The translations under genes and the position numbers were made by a program. From the NCBI GenBank assembly GCA_000996355.1, contig LCAH01000006.1, positions 1 to 44,376 of the forward strand: a DNA stretch of 44,376 nucleotides, given 5' to 3'. The notes under the pieces are model-generated. The model was not told the DNA's origin. It made no database searches and saw only the letters and a program-made list of their open reading frames with translations. The DNA comes from Candidatus Uhrbacteria bacterium GW2011_GWC2_41_11 (GTDB lineage Bacteria > Patescibacteriota > Patescibacteriia > UBA9934 > GWF2-40-263). This document shows, piece by piece, positions 25,217-34,148 of the stretch (the stretch's first letter is position 1; each line of letters starts with the position of its first letter).

Positions 25217-25782
25217 ACTGGTTGAAGCATGCTGCGCAACTGTTTTAGAGCCCGATGCAACATCACGCGTGTGGCATTTTCTGTTTTTTGAAAATGCGTT
25301 GCTATTTCTCTGATGGAACGTCCTTCAAAAAATCGAAGGACAATTAATTCTTGATCTCGATCTTCAAGACGATTCAATGCTTGGCGAACTAAGGCGATAT
25401 CCGCAGAAAGATACAAAAGGTTTGTCTGGTCACTCTGTTCCTCTCCCTCTGATAACGGAACATGTTCTGGGTGTCGTGTTCGATAGAACTCAGCAACGAC
25501 ACCTCTCGCAATGGTAAAGATGAGACCAGAGATACTCTCAACCGCATCTGCAGCCGTAAGGTAATTCCATAATCGAAAGAAGGTTGTTGAAACAGCATCC
25601 TCTGCATCTTGAGGGGTAGGCAGTTTCAGAAACAAGAAACGACGAACAGCTGAGACATGTTTTTCGTAAAGAACGGCGAATGCTGTTTCATCTCTACTTG
25701 TCCGAATCCGATACAAAAAAATTTGTTCTTGAATATCCTTCACAAACAAGGTCGTAAATTTATCCCAAAATATTACATCCAA
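25213..25782 (-). CDS. ECF-type RNA polymerase sigma factor
   Basis: 189 aa. Region 2 is visible as 'AVLYEKHVSAVRRFL' through DAEDAVSTTFFRLWNYL (-10 recognition and core binding). Region 4 is visible as LNRLEDRDQELIVLRFFEG followed by the helix-turn-helix SIREIATHFQKTENATRVMLHRAL (-35 recognition). There is no region 1 or 3, as in ECF sigma factors. It is co-transcribed with the DUF5667 anti-sigma candidate. Its most obvious potential target is the surface-protein gene directly downstream, which is inferred. A TTGTCT-17-TATGAT promoter precedes it. Confidence 0.85.
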   Translation of the reverse strand: MDVIFWDKFTTLFVKDIQEQIFLYRIRTSRDETAFAVLYEKHVSAVRRFLFLKLPTPQDAEDAVSTTFFRLWNYLTAADAVESISGLIFTIARGVVAEFYRTRHPEHVPLSEGEEQSDQTNLLYLSADIALVRQALNRLEDRDQELIVLRFFEGRSIREIATHFQKTENATRVMLHRALKQLRSMLQPV

Positions 25783-25820
25783 CCCGCATTCTTTAAAGAA
25801 AAACGAAAAAGAGTAACAAA

Positions 25821-25849
25821 ATCATACAAAATTAAACATAAAAAGACAA
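25821..25849 (-). promoter_or_regulatory. Promoter of the sigma/anti-sigma operon
   Basis: On the minus strand, -35 TTGTCT and -10 TATGAT have 17-nt spacing, with a predicted start about 30 nt before the ATG. It looks like a housekeeping-sigma promoter rather than an obvious autoregulated ECF promoter. Confidence 0.55.
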
Positions 25850-25865
25850 TAAAAGGAAACAAAAA

Positions 25866-25894
25866 TTGACAAAAAAAATATTTTTGTCTACTCT
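25866..25894 (+). promoter_or_regulatory. Promoter of the HTH/glycosidase operon
   Basis: TTGACA (25866-25871), 17-nt spacer, then TACTCT (25889-25894). The predicted start is near 25901, leaving a leader of about 40 nt before the ATG at 25942. Confidence 0.65.
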
Positions 25895-25903
25895 AGTGTA
25901 GAC
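25886..25903. promoter_or_regulatory. Palindromic operator candidate over the -10
   Basis: GTCTAC-TCTAGT-GTAGAC has 6-bp perfect arms around a CTAG centre. It lies exactly across the -10 element and start site of the operon whose first gene encodes an HTH protein. This placement suits repression by steric block, possibly autoregulation. Confidence 0.5.
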
Positions 25904-25941
25904 ATCACAACGTAACCAGAATTTAGACATATTCCAAACCT

Positions 25942-26253
25942 ATGGCAATTAATACGATTATTCGTTTATCTGTCTCTGAAGCAGCTCTCTTATTTGGAGT
26001 AAGTCAACGTACGATTCGCAGAGCCATTACTAAACAAGAGATCACCTACGTTGTAGTACAAGGTCGATATAAACTCAATTTTGAATCCTTACTTAAGTGG
26101 TCTCAAACCACGACCGGAATGCGAAACAAACGAGACAAAGAAGGGATTGGACAATATGTTGCCCAATGGAAAATTAAAAACAAATTATTTTCTCCGAATC
26201 CCAAACTCTTTCTCAAAGAAGATGTGGAAACGGAAACAGATCCTCATGAATAA
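25942..26253 (+). CDS. Small HTH DNA-binding protein (excisionase/MerR-like)
   Basis: 103 aa. The N-terminal winged-HTH-type segment 'LSVSEAALLFGVSQRTIRRA' is followed by ITYVVVQGRYKLNFESLLKW, the helix-turn-helix plus short wing layout of excisionase-family DNA-binding domains. The C-terminal 45 residues are basic and of unknown role. There is no recombinase nearby, so a transcriptional role is more likely than excision. The stop overlaps the next start by 8 nt. It is likely to control its own operon through the palindrome over the -10. Confidence 0.75.
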   Translation: MAINTIIRLSVSEAALLFGVSQRTIRRAITKQEITYVVVQGRYKLNFESLLKWSQTTTGMRNKRDKEGIGQYVAQWKIKNKLFSPNPKLFLKEDVETETDPHE

Positions 26254-28285
26254 AATTCTTCTCTCCTGTTTTCTTTTTGGTCAAATTTTCTTTTTCATCC
26301 CAGGTAACGCACTGGCAAAAAATGAACACAAGTCTTTTGTCCGAACCTCAAATTATTTTCTTCTCTCTGGGACAGCTCTGGAAAATCCTGAGACAATTGA
26401 GACATTAAGTCATTTTGACCTCTTGATTCTCCCGGCAGAGGCACAAATCTTTAATCAGGATTTTTTTGAAGATGTTCGAAAACGAAATCCAGATGTTCTG
26501 ATTCTCGCATATGTCCCAACCGTCAGTTACAACAACCTCTATTGGTCTGACACCCTTCACATTCAATTGAAACATGGAATAAAAAATACCTGGTGGCTCA
26601 AGGATCAGAACGGAACAATCCAAACCATCTGGCCTGACACATCTGCTCTGAATCTTTCTTCTGATTGGGCAACTTACCTTGCGAACTTTGTGATAGACAA
26701 CATCCTTTCCACTGACCTTTGGGATGGTATTTTTTATGATGAAGTTGGAGACACTATTTCCTGGGTCGGTTCAGTTGATACAGACAACAATCATCGTTCG
26801 GATAATCCCGCTTCTGCTGATGATTCTTGGAAGAAAGGATATATCCAACTTCTTTCTCAAACACGTGCCAACATGAAACCAGATGATCTTATTGTGATAA
26901 ATGGAAGTTCAACAAAAGAGTATCAACCTTTTATCAATGGCCGCATGTTTGAATCCTTTCCCACTCCTTGGGAAGGAGACGGGACATGGACAACCGTCAC
27001 AAATCAATATCTTGATCTTGAAACAAGGGTTCGAAAATCTCCTTTATTCATTGTGAATGGAAACACAAACAATACAGGAGACCAGACAAATTATCGTGCC
27101 GTTCGATTCGGTCTTGCTTCCACGCTTTTGGGAAATGGATATTTTGGATTTGATTTTGGAACAAAAAGTCACGCGCAATTGTGGCAATATGACGAATACG
27201 GTGCATTTCTTGGAGATCCAAAAGGAACACGAGAAGATGTCTTGTTTCCAGAAAACAAATACCTCAAAAAAAGTGTTTGGGAACGAGATTTTTCAAATGG
27301 AAAAGTTCTTGTGAATGCCACAGATACAATCCAAACCGTTCGCCTGGACGGAGAATATGAAAAACTTCACGGAACACAAGATCCAATCGTAAATAATGGA
27401 GCCATTATTTCTCGTGTAACACTCAATGCAAAAGATGGCCTTCTTCTTCTTCGCCCTTTGGAAAATGTCTCTAATGCTTCTTTTGTGAATGGAACATTTA
27501 CACGTGTGTTTAATGGAACTGGACAGACAAAACGAACAGGCTTTTTTGCCTATGATGCCAGATATCGAGGCGGTCAACAGATCGTACACACAGATCTTGA
27601 TGCAAATGGATCAAAAGAAACCATTGTTGCAGATCAAACGCACGTAACGATTTATGAGGAGGATGGAACACAGATGACTTCTTTTTATCCGTACTCAAAT
27701 ACATATAAAAACGGAATAAACATAGCCGTCGGAGATTTGAATGGAGATGGACGGGCAGAGATTGTCACAGGAACAGAAAATGGAGGCGGACCTCATGTAC
27801 GTATCTTCAACAAAGATGGGTTTCTTATCCATCCAGGATTCTTTGCATACGATGAACAGTTTCGTGGAGGCGTTCATGTTGCTATCGGGGACATAAACGG
27901 AGATCATATAAACGAAATCATTACCGGAGCAGGAAAAGGAGGCGGACCTCATGTGCGTGTTTTTACAAAAGATGGCACAGCTATCTCTCCAGGATTCTTT
28001 GCATACGACGAAGAATTTCATGGAGGAGTCCATGTTTCCGCAGGAGATGTCAATGGCGATGGAATAGACGAAATCATTACCGGAGCAGGAAAAGGAGGCG
28101 GACCTCATGTGCGTGTTTTTGATGAACGTGGAAATATCAAAAATCAATTTTTTGCTTTTGATCCAACAGAAACACAAGGGGTAGAAATTGCTTGTTCAGA
28201 TGTTGATGGGGATGGAATCGATGAAATCCTTGGATTGACATCAAATGTCTTTACCTTGAGTTCTGAATCCCTTGGAAATCCATAA
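26246..28285 (+). CDS. Secreted glycosidase-like protein with FG-GAP tail
   Basis: About 679 aa. The signal peptide is ILLSCFLFGQIFFFIPGNALA. Residues about 35-370 look like a TIM-barrel hydrolase: strands LLILPAEAQIF and ILAYVPTVSY, then WDGIFYDEVGD, which has acidic residues at a strand end as in the 'hypothetical glycosyl hydrolase' GHL15/GH114-type families. The C-terminal half has about five FG-GAP-type units (GDLNGDGRAEIVTGTENGGG, HVRIF), nearly the same as in the S8 protease. The ATG at 26246 overlaps the HTH stop. The ORF-track start at 26081 lies inside the HTH gene and is rejected. The substrate is probably a surface or environmental polysaccharide, which is inferred. Confidence 0.7.
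   Translation: MNKILLSCFLFGQIFFFIPGNALAKNEHKSFVRTSNYFLLSGTALENPETIETLSHFDLLILPAEAQIFNQDFFEDVRKRNPDVLILAYVPTVSYNNLYWSDTLHIQLKHGIKNTWWLKDQNGTIQTIWPDTSALNLSSDWATYLANFVIDNILSTDLWDGIFYDEVGDTISWVGSVDTDNNHRSDNPASADDSWKKGYIQLLSQTRANMKPDDLIVINGSSTKEYQPFINGRMFESFPTPWEGDGTWTTVTNQYLDLETRVRKSPLFIVNGNTNNTGDQTNYRAVRFGLASTLLGNGYFGFDFGTKSHAQLWQYDEYGAFLGDPKGTREDVLFPENKYLKKSVWERDFSNGKVLVNATDTIQTVRLDGEYEKLHGTQDPIVNNGAIISRVTLNAKDGLLLLRPLENVSNASFVNGTFTRVFNGTGQTKRTGFFAYDARYRGGQQIVHTDLDANGSKETIVADQTHVTIYEEDGTQMTSFYPYSNTYKNGINIAVGDLNGDGRAEIVTGTENGGGPHVRIFNKDGFLIHPGFFAYDEQFRGGVHVAIGDINGDHINEIITGAGKGGGPHVRVFTKDGTAISPGFFAYDEEFHGGVHVSAGDVNGDGIDEIITGAGKGGGPHVRVFDERGNIKNQFFAFDPTETQGVEIACSDVDGDGIDEILGLTSNVFTLSSESLGNP
27912..28120. 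repeat. 53-bp identical direct repeat in FG-GAP region
   Basis: A 53-bp sequence is present at 27912-27964 and 28068-28120 with no mismatch. The copies start 156 bp apart, exactly one 52-residue protein repeat. It shows recent duplication of an FG-GAP unit and a site where the repeat number could change. Confidence 0.9.
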
Positions 28286-28290
28286 ACAGT

Positions 28291-30015
28291 ATGTCTATTT
28301 TAACATCCAAGTTTTTACGACCTTTTGTTCATCACTTCCATCGCCGATATCATGAAAAATATCCGTTCGCACGTTTCATTTTTGCGTTTGATCTTTTACT
28401 GATTGGGTGCGTTTTTGGATTGGCCGTTATGACAGCTCTTCTCTTTTTCTTTCAACCAATGAAACTTGCACAAAAATTATCCATGCAAATTGAAGTGACT
28501 CCTACAGAAATCGTAAGCGGAGATCCAATCACATTCATAATTCGATATACCAATGGAACAGGAGAACGTTTAGAAAACGTCTTTTTGAATCTTGATTTGC
28601 CAGAAACATTCATTCCATTCCCTAAAAAATCAAAAAATACATCAAACATTTCCATTGGAATCCTTGAACCAGGAAACTCAGGAATAGTGAAAATTCAAGG
28701 AGTAATATATGCGAGCATAAAAGAGCCTCAAACAGTTACGAGTCAAATGACATTTACCTACGGTAAAGCCCATCGTTTGGGTGAAAAAAAATCAACATAC
28801 ACAATCATTCTCCCGCATTCTAGTCTTATCTTAGAAACAAAGATGCCAGAACAACTGATGACTGGACAAAAATTTACAGGAAAAATTCAATATCAAAATA
28901 AAGGAGTATTAAGTACTCCAGAGATTCTTGTGACACCAGAATGGCCAAAAGGATTTCGTTTTATTTCAAGTTCTTCTCCCTTACAAAATGATTCATGGAA
29001 ACTCTCTTCTTTAAAAACGGAAGAAAAAGGTGAAATAGAATTCATAGGTATTTTAGAACAAGACACTCAGGAAACAACATTCCGTTTTCAACCATTTTTT
29101 GTTTTTGACACAACAAACTATTTGCAAGAAACCGTAACGATTCATATCCCTGTTACAAAACCTTCGTTAGGAATCACTCACAGTGTTGATATAAATTCTG
29201 TCCGTTCAGGCGGAACGCTCAAAGCAGTTGTTCAATATAAAAACACGGGAGATATTCCTATAAATCACCTCACGATTTCTTTGGAAAGTTCTAGTCCTTT
29301 TGTTTCAAAAAATCCATCTGTTTTCATTGATCATCTTGATCCAAAACAAACAGAAAAAATTTCTCTTGCCATGCCACTACTTTCACAAATTCAACAAGAA
29401 GAAACAACAACCTATGAACAATTTACAATCGTCACACAACCAAAAATGACCTATGAAATTGGTGAAACACAGACACAAAAAATCACAGCATTTGGTCCGT
29501 CTGTTTCAACTCCTCTTACAACAGGAGTCATAATTGATTCTTTTGGTCGATATACGTCTGATCAAGGCGATCAACTAGGTCGCGGTCCTCTCCCTCCGGT
29601 TATTGGAGAGGAAACAAAATATTGGATTTTTTGGAATATCAAAAATACCACAAACACTCTTCACAATGTCACTCTTATTGGTCACCTCCCTGAAAATGTC
29701 CGGTTTACAGGAAAACAAACGGTTTCTGAAGGAAATGCGATTTCTTATGACTCATCAACCCGTACAATCCTTTGGCAAGCAACACAAGTAGATCCAACCT
29801 TTCCACCTGATGCAAAAATGATTAGCATGGCGTTTGAAATTGGATTGACCCCAAACGAATCCCAAATTGGTAATATTCTTCCTTTATTATCTGACATCCA
29901 ACTCACAGCAATAGATAATTGGACAGGAGCAGCTATTATTGCTTCAGGAAATATGGTCACAACAGACCTTCCATACGACCAATCAGCTGCTGGATTAGGC
30001 ATTGTTCATCCATAA
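28291..30015 (+). CDS. Membrane-anchored protein with DUF11/CARDB-like beta repeats
   Basis: 574 aa. The short basic N-terminus is followed by one membrane segment (FDLLLIGCVFGLAVMTALLFFF), then a series of extracytoplasmic beta domains. Their recurring pattern (SGDPITFIIRYTNGTGERL, RSGGTLKAVVQYKNTGDIP, and similar) is typical of DUF11/CARDB-like adhesive or scaffold domains. There is no enzyme motif. It begins 5 nt after the glycosidase-like gene stop, so the two are probably co-translated and may work together at the cell surface. The operon ends in a clear terminator. Confidence 0.65.
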   Translation: MSILTSKFLRPFVHHFHRRYHEKYPFARFIFAFDLLLIGCVFGLAVMTALLFFFQPMKLAQKLSMQIEVTPTEIVSGDPITFIIRYTNGTGERLENVFLNLDLPETFIPFPKKSKNTSNISIGILEPGNSGIVKIQGVIYASIKEPQTVTSQMTFTYGKAHRLGEKKSTYTIILPHSSLILETKMPEQLMTGQKFTGKIQYQNKGVLSTPEILVTPEWPKGFRFISSSSPLQNDSWKLSSLKTEEKGEIEFIGILEQDTQETTFRFQPFFVFDTTNYLQETVTIHIPVTKPSLGITHSVDINSVRSGGTLKAVVQYKNTGDIPINHLTISLESSSPFVSKNPSVFIDHLDPKQTEKISLAMPLLSQIQQEETTTYEQFTIVTQPKMTYEIGETQTQKITAFGPSVSTPLTTGVIIDSFGRYTSDQGDQLGRGPLPPVIGEETKYWIFWNIKNTTNTLHNVTLIGHLPENVRFTGKQTVSEGNAISYDSSTRTILWQATQVDPTFPPDAKMISMAFEIGLTPNESQIGNILPLLSDIQLTAIDNWTGAAIIASGNMVTTDLPYDQSAAGLGIVHP

Positions 30016-30040
30016 AATCGAAGTGGATAACTCAAAAGAA

Positions 30041-30073
30041 AAAAGAAGGAATCTTCAAAAATTCCTTCTTTTT
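30041..30073 (+). terminator. Terminator of the HTH/glycosidase operon
   Basis: The stem AAAAGAAGGAAT...ATTCCTTCTTTT with an 8-nt loop ends in a T-run. It follows the 28291-30015 gene by 25 nt. Confidence 0.85.
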
Positions 30074-30103
30074 GTTTGAAAAACTAAAAAATGTATAAAA
30101 CTA

Positions 30104-30131
30104 TTGACAAAAATCTATTTTTTGGTATTAT
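30104..30131 (+). promoter_or_regulatory. Promoter giving a near-leaderless GT4 mRNA
   Basis: CTATTGACAAAAA contains -35 TTGACA (30104-30109). The -10 TATTAT follows at 16-nt spacing (30126-30131). The predicted start is near 30138, only about 4 nt before the ATG at 30142. This supports the shorter ORF and a leaderless or almost leaderless transcript. Confidence 0.65.
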
Positions 30132-30141
30132 ATCGCGTTCT

Positions 30142-31323
30142 ATGCGTATTGCCATGATCGGACAAAAAGGATATCCAGCTCGCTCTGGAGGCGTGGAAAA
30201 ACACGTGGAAGAGCTTTCTAAACGGCTGGGAAAACAAGGACATGATGTGTTTGTTTTTTGTCGTTCTTGGTATGTAACAGATTCTACAACTGACAAAGGC
30301 ATTCACCGAATCTTTACCCCGTCGCTTCATACAAAACATTTGGATACGATCACACATGTTTTTTTCTCCATTTTAAAAGCAGCTCGATTAAACGTAGATA
30401 TTTTCCACTTACATGGAGTAGGTCCCGCTCTCTTGTCCTGGCTTCCAAAAATCATTCGACCATCTGCAAAAGTCGTTGTCACCTTTCATAGCATTGATCG
30501 ATATCAAGCCAAATGGAATGGATTTGCAAAAAAAATTCTTCATTTTGGAGAAACAGCTGCTTGTCGCTTTCCAGATCAAACAATTACTATTTCCAAAACG
30601 CTGACGGAATATTGCCAAACAGTGTATCAAACAGAAACTCGCTATATTCCAAATGGGGTCACAACCCCTCCTTCATCTGTTTCAACAGAGTCACTGAAAA
30701 CATTTGATCTTGAACCAAATCGCTATTTTCTCATGGTTGCTCGTCTTGTTCCACACAAAGGACAACACACATTGATTACCGCGTGGAAACAAGCGAAAAT
30801 AAAACAACCTACGTTATTTCAAGGATTCAAGCTTGTGATTGTAGGAGGAAGTTCATTTACAGATGTGTATAAAAAAGAACTGATCCAATTAGCTGGGGAT
30901 GACACTTCTATTATTCTTACCGGAGAACAAACAGGAGAAACATTATCTGCTTTGTATGCACATGCATATGCAGGTGTTCATCCGTCTATGGCTGAAGGAT
31001 TACCCATCAGTGTACTCGAGGCTATGAGTCATGGAAAATGTGTTCTTGCTTCAGACATTCCAGAACATCTGGAAATCACGGAACAATATGGACTCAATTT
31101 TCGGGCAGGATGTGCAGAAAGTTTAACAGAACATCTCATCATGATGATTGAGTCACCAGAACTCGTTACTCATGTGGGTCACGAAGCAGCTTTATTTGTT
31201 CAACGCAATTATCATTGGGATGAAATTGCTTTACACAATGAAATGGTTTACAAACAACTTCTCTTTCCCGTTCCTCTCCCCCAACAATCAGCCTACATTC
31301 GCACACAAAAAATAGTGCGTTAA
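30142..31323 (+). CDS. GT4 family glycosyltransferase
   Basis: 393 aa, GT-B fold. It begins MRIAMIGQKGYPARSGGVEK, a start typical of the DUF1972/rhamnosyltransferase-like GT4 subgroup. The donor half has YFLMVARLVPHKGQ and EX7E in EGLPISVLE followed by AMSHGKCVLAS. The promoter at 30104-30131 lies inside the longer ORF of the track, so the ATG at 30142 is the start. It is a single gene, closed by a bidirectional terminator. It probably extends a surface glycan together with the convergent GT4 and ligase genes. Confidence 0.85.
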   Translation: MRIAMIGQKGYPARSGGVEKHVEELSKRLGKQGHDVFVFCRSWYVTDSTTDKGIHRIFTPSLHTKHLDTITHVFFSILKAARLNVDIFHLHGVGPALLSWLPKIIRPSAKVVVTFHSIDRYQAKWNGFAKKILHFGETAACRFPDQTITISKTLTEYCQTVYQTETRYIPNGVTTPPSSVSTESLKTFDLEPNRYFLMVARLVPHKGQHTLITAWKQAKIKQPTLFQGFKLVIVGGSSFTDVYKKELIQLAGDDTSIILTGEQTGETLSALYAHAYAGVHPSMAEGLPISVLEAMSHGKCVLASDIPEHLEITEQYGLNFRAGCAESLTEHLIMMIESPELVTHVGHEAALFVQRNYHWDEIALHNEMVYKQLLFPVPLPQQSAYIRTQKIVR

Positions 31324-31352
31324 AAATACTCGACCAACCGTCGAGTATTTTT
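31322..31352. terminator. Bidirectional terminator between convergent GT4 genes
   Basis: The perfect stem AAAAATACTCGAC-CAACC-GTCGAGTATTTTT begins at the stop of the plus-strand GT4 gene. It has T-runs on both strands and also serves the minus-strand GT4 gene ending at 31375. Confidence 0.9.
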
Positions 31353-31374
31353 ATGAAAAAATTTTAAAACTTTC

Positions 31375-32613
31375 TCAAAATTTTCTTTTCTTTCCCCAAT
31401 GATCACTCATCGCATCCTCATACACCTCCATGAGTCCATGATAATGTCTTTCAAAAGAAAAATCTTCAAGAACACGCTCACGTCCTGCGACACCCAATTC
31501 ATGTGCAAAAGAAGGATAATCCACAAGACGGCGAAGTGTCTCAACCAAGGCATGTGTATTCCCAGGAGGAAAAAGGAGTCCGGTTGTGCGATCACTTACA
31601 ATTTCTGGCAATCCACCAATATGAGAAGCAACAACAGGCTTTCCAACTGCCATAGCTTCAAGAGCAACGAGACCAAAAACTTCATACCAAAGTGAGGGAA
31701 CAACCACACAACGCGCTCCGCGATACAAATCCCAAATTTCATCCTTGTTTCGGAATCCTAAAAATTCAACATTAGATAAACGATCTCCAGCCAAGTGAAG
31801 TTTTTTTTCTTCTGGCCCAGTCCCGACAATTTTGAAAGAAATATCCGGCATCTCCTTTGCGGCACGCAAGAGCGTCCAAATGCCTTTTTCTTCCACAAGT
31901 CGACCAACAAATAAAATATATCCATCATCATCAAAACGTGGAGAAATTTTTTCTGCATCTATCCCAAATGGAAGCACCTGAATTTTTCCAGCCGGAAATC
32001 CTGCATGAACGAGTCGATGTTTTACAAAATGAGTCGGAGCAATGTAACGATCAATCAGACGATACAATCCCATTCGCTCATGGAGACGAAACGTAAATGC
32101 CGCGGCAGCACTCGCCAAAAAAGAATGTTTGTGAAAACGAGCAATAGCAGACCGCCACAAAGGCACATTTCTCCAATTTTCTACACGACCACGAGACCAC
32201 ATCATGTATTGTGGAGAAATCAGATGATAATCATGAACCGTCATGACCATTGGAATCCCTTTCTCATGAAGGACAGATAAAATCGAAGGAGAAATTTGAT
32301 AATAAATATTGTGAATATGACAGAGATCTGGATGAGTTTCTTGAATAAGTGCACGCATCTTTTTTGCAGATTCAAACGAATACACCATACGACCAAGTCC
32401 GCGTAAACCTTCAAGACCGAGTTGAGCTTTTTCTGTTTCAATAGAAGAAACAAAAAAACGATTGAATGGCGTCTCGTGATTTTTTCTCTGTTGCATGGCA
32501 AACGGAATCGTTGTGTGACCATGTGTATTCAATACATGTTCCAAATCAAACACATATTGTTCTGCCCCAGCTCCTTTCAAAAAATAAAATTTATTTGCCA
32601 AAACAATTTTCAT
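31375..32613 (-). CDS. GT4 family glycosyltransferase
   Basis: 412 aa, GT-B fold. It starts MKIVLANKFYFLKGAGAEQY, a glycine-rich acceptor loop. It contains YILFVGRLVEEKGIWTLLRA and the EX7E motif EVFGLVALE followed by AMAVGKPVVASHIGGLPE. The ATG at 32613 overlaps the stop of the O-antigen-ligase-like gene as ATGA and is preferred over the longer ORF. It is cytosolic and probably adds a sugar to the chain that the ligase/polymerase partner handles. Confidence 0.85.
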   Translation of the reverse strand: MKIVLANKFYFLKGAGAEQYVFDLEHVLNTHGHTTIPFAMQQRKNHETPFNRFFVSSIETEKAQLGLEGLRGLGRMVYSFESAKKMRALIQETHPDLCHIHNIYYQISPSILSVLHEKGIPMVMTVHDYHLISPQYMMWSRGRVENWRNVPLWRSAIARFHKHSFLASAAAAFTFRLHERMGLYRLIDRYIAPTHFVKHRLVHAGFPAGKIQVLPFGIDAEKISPRFDDDGYILFVGRLVEEKGIWTLLRAAKEMPDISFKIVGTGPEEKKLHLAGDRLSNVEFLGFRNKDEIWDLYRGARCVVVPSLWYEVFGLVALEAMAVGKPVVASHIGGLPEIVSDRTTGLLFPPGNTHALVETLRRLVDYPSFAHELGVAGRERVLEDFSFERHYHGLMEVYEDAMSDHWGKKRKF

Positions 32614-34142
32614 AAAAAAATTTTCTTCTTTTGTCCGAGTACAACAATGAATCCTCCATATAACCACAAATAAAATGCCAGTGTTCGCACCTCAAGAAAT
32701 GTTGCTAAAAATGCATTCAATGCAACGGCAATCATGGCAGCCATATACCCAAGAGCAAGGGCTCGAACAAATCGATCATTTTTTGCTTCACGATACACTT
32801 TTCGCGTGTAAAAAAACAAACCAAGATACATCCACAGATAAAAAATAAGTCCAAGTGTTCCTGTTTCTCCCCACAAAGAAAACCAATTATTGTCAATATA
32901 TCCATCCGTACCATACACCCCAAATGGAAGTCCGAGATGTTCATACACACGACCATTTCCAAGAGCCGCAACAGCCCCTCCTCCATATTGTCCAGGACCA
33001 AATCCAAAAAATGGTGAGGATGGAACGACAAAAAGGATCGTCTGAACGATCCAAAACAAACGTCCAAGTCCATAATATTCTCCTCGCCAACGTTCGTATG
33101 AAAATGCTTCAAAAAATCGTTCAATAACGGTCTGCTCCGGAACATCAACGAGATAACGAACAACAAGTCCTGAATAAAGAAGATACGAGATAATAATCCC
33201 TAAAAAAATAAGACAAGCCAACAAAACTCGACGATCGCGTTTGATCCAAAGTCCTATAAACAAAAAACCGGAAAGAAATCCAAACCATGCAGAACGGGAA
33301 TATGTGAGAAGAAGAGCTGGAAGACCGAGGACAAATAACCAGATCAGGAAAAAACGTTTTTTCTGAAGGTACCATTCATACAAAAATCCCACGGCAATCA
33401 GGAGAAAAAAAGCAAGAAATGTTCCGAGCCGATCATACCGTCCAAGCGTGGCAAAAATACGCGAACCAAAATCCCAGGATTGGACAACTCCTGAAGTCAA
33501 AACAATATCTCCAAGGGTGTGTGTTTCAGACGGAAGAAGGAGTTGATCAAGCGGTTGACCTATCACTGCCTGAAGAAGACCAAGAGCAGCTTCCCCTCCT
33601 GTGATTCCCAAAAGGAGAAAGGTAAGACGACGAATTTGTGTACGGCTTGGAGAAAGAAAAACAGCGATAAAAAAAAGAAGAATAAATCGCACGATTTGAC
33701 GAAGACCAAGAATTGCAATAGATGGCTCTACGGCATTCACAAGAATGGAAGTGATCGCAACAATCAAAAAAAGAAAAAAAGGAACATCAATCGGTGTTGA
33801 AAAAAATTTCCATCCTCGATTAAATCGTTTCCATAAAACAACGACAAGCAAAAGATAAATCAGTCCTTCAGAAAGATATCGCGCAAATACGTAAATTTCA
33901 TCTGGAATGAATGTGAGAAAAAAGGATTCAAACGGAAGATATACACTTAAAAAAACAAGCGTCCAAAACGGACGAATCAATGTAAGAATAAAAAATCCCG
34001 CTCCAATCGTAATCGCTAAAACAGCAATTCCGGAAAAAATGGATTGAGCAGCAATGAGAAGAAAAAAGAATCCAAAAAGAACAGCAATGTACGCAGCTGT
34101 ATGTTCCTCTGCAAAACGATAGAGAGAACGAAAATCAATCAT
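32610..34142 (-). CDS. O-antigen ligase/polymerase-like membrane protein
   Basis: 510 aa with about 12 membrane helices and one large extracytoplasmic loop near residues 350-410 (GFGPGQYGGGAVAALG...). This is the architecture of the Wzy/WaaL O-antigen ligase family, which joins or polymerises glycans delivered on polyprenyl carriers outside the membrane. An RSAWFGFLSGFLF segment matches the conserved SRSA/G region of the Wzy_C domain. It is coupled to the GT4 gene at 31375. Its promoter places the start of transcription at about the ATG. Polymerase and ligase cannot be told apart. Confidence 0.8.
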   Translation of the reverse strand: MIDFRSLYRFAEEHTAAYIAVLFGFFFLLIAAQSIFSGIAVLAITIGAGFFILTLIRPFWTLVFLSVYLPFESFFLTFIPDEIYVFARYLSEGLIYLLLVVVLWKRFNRGWKFFSTPIDVPFFLFLIVAITSILVNAVEPSIAILGLRQIVRFILLFFIAVFLSPSRTQIRRLTFLLLGITGGEAALGLLQAVIGQPLDQLLLPSETHTLGDIVLTSGVVQSWDFGSRIFATLGRYDRLGTFLAFFLLIAVGFLYEWYLQKKRFFLIWLFVLGLPALLLTYSRSAWFGFLSGFLFIGLWIKRDRRVLLACLIFLGIIISYLLYSGLVVRYLVDVPEQTVIERFFEAFSYERWRGEYYGLGRLFWIVQTILFVVPSSPFFGFGPGQYGGGAVAALGNGRVYEHLGLPFGVYGTDGYIDNNWFSLWGETGTLGLIFYLWMYLGLFFYTRKVYREAKNDRFVRALALGYMAAMIAVALNAFLATFLEVRTLAFYLWLYGGFIVVLGQKKKIFL

Positions 34143-34148
34143 GTCTCT

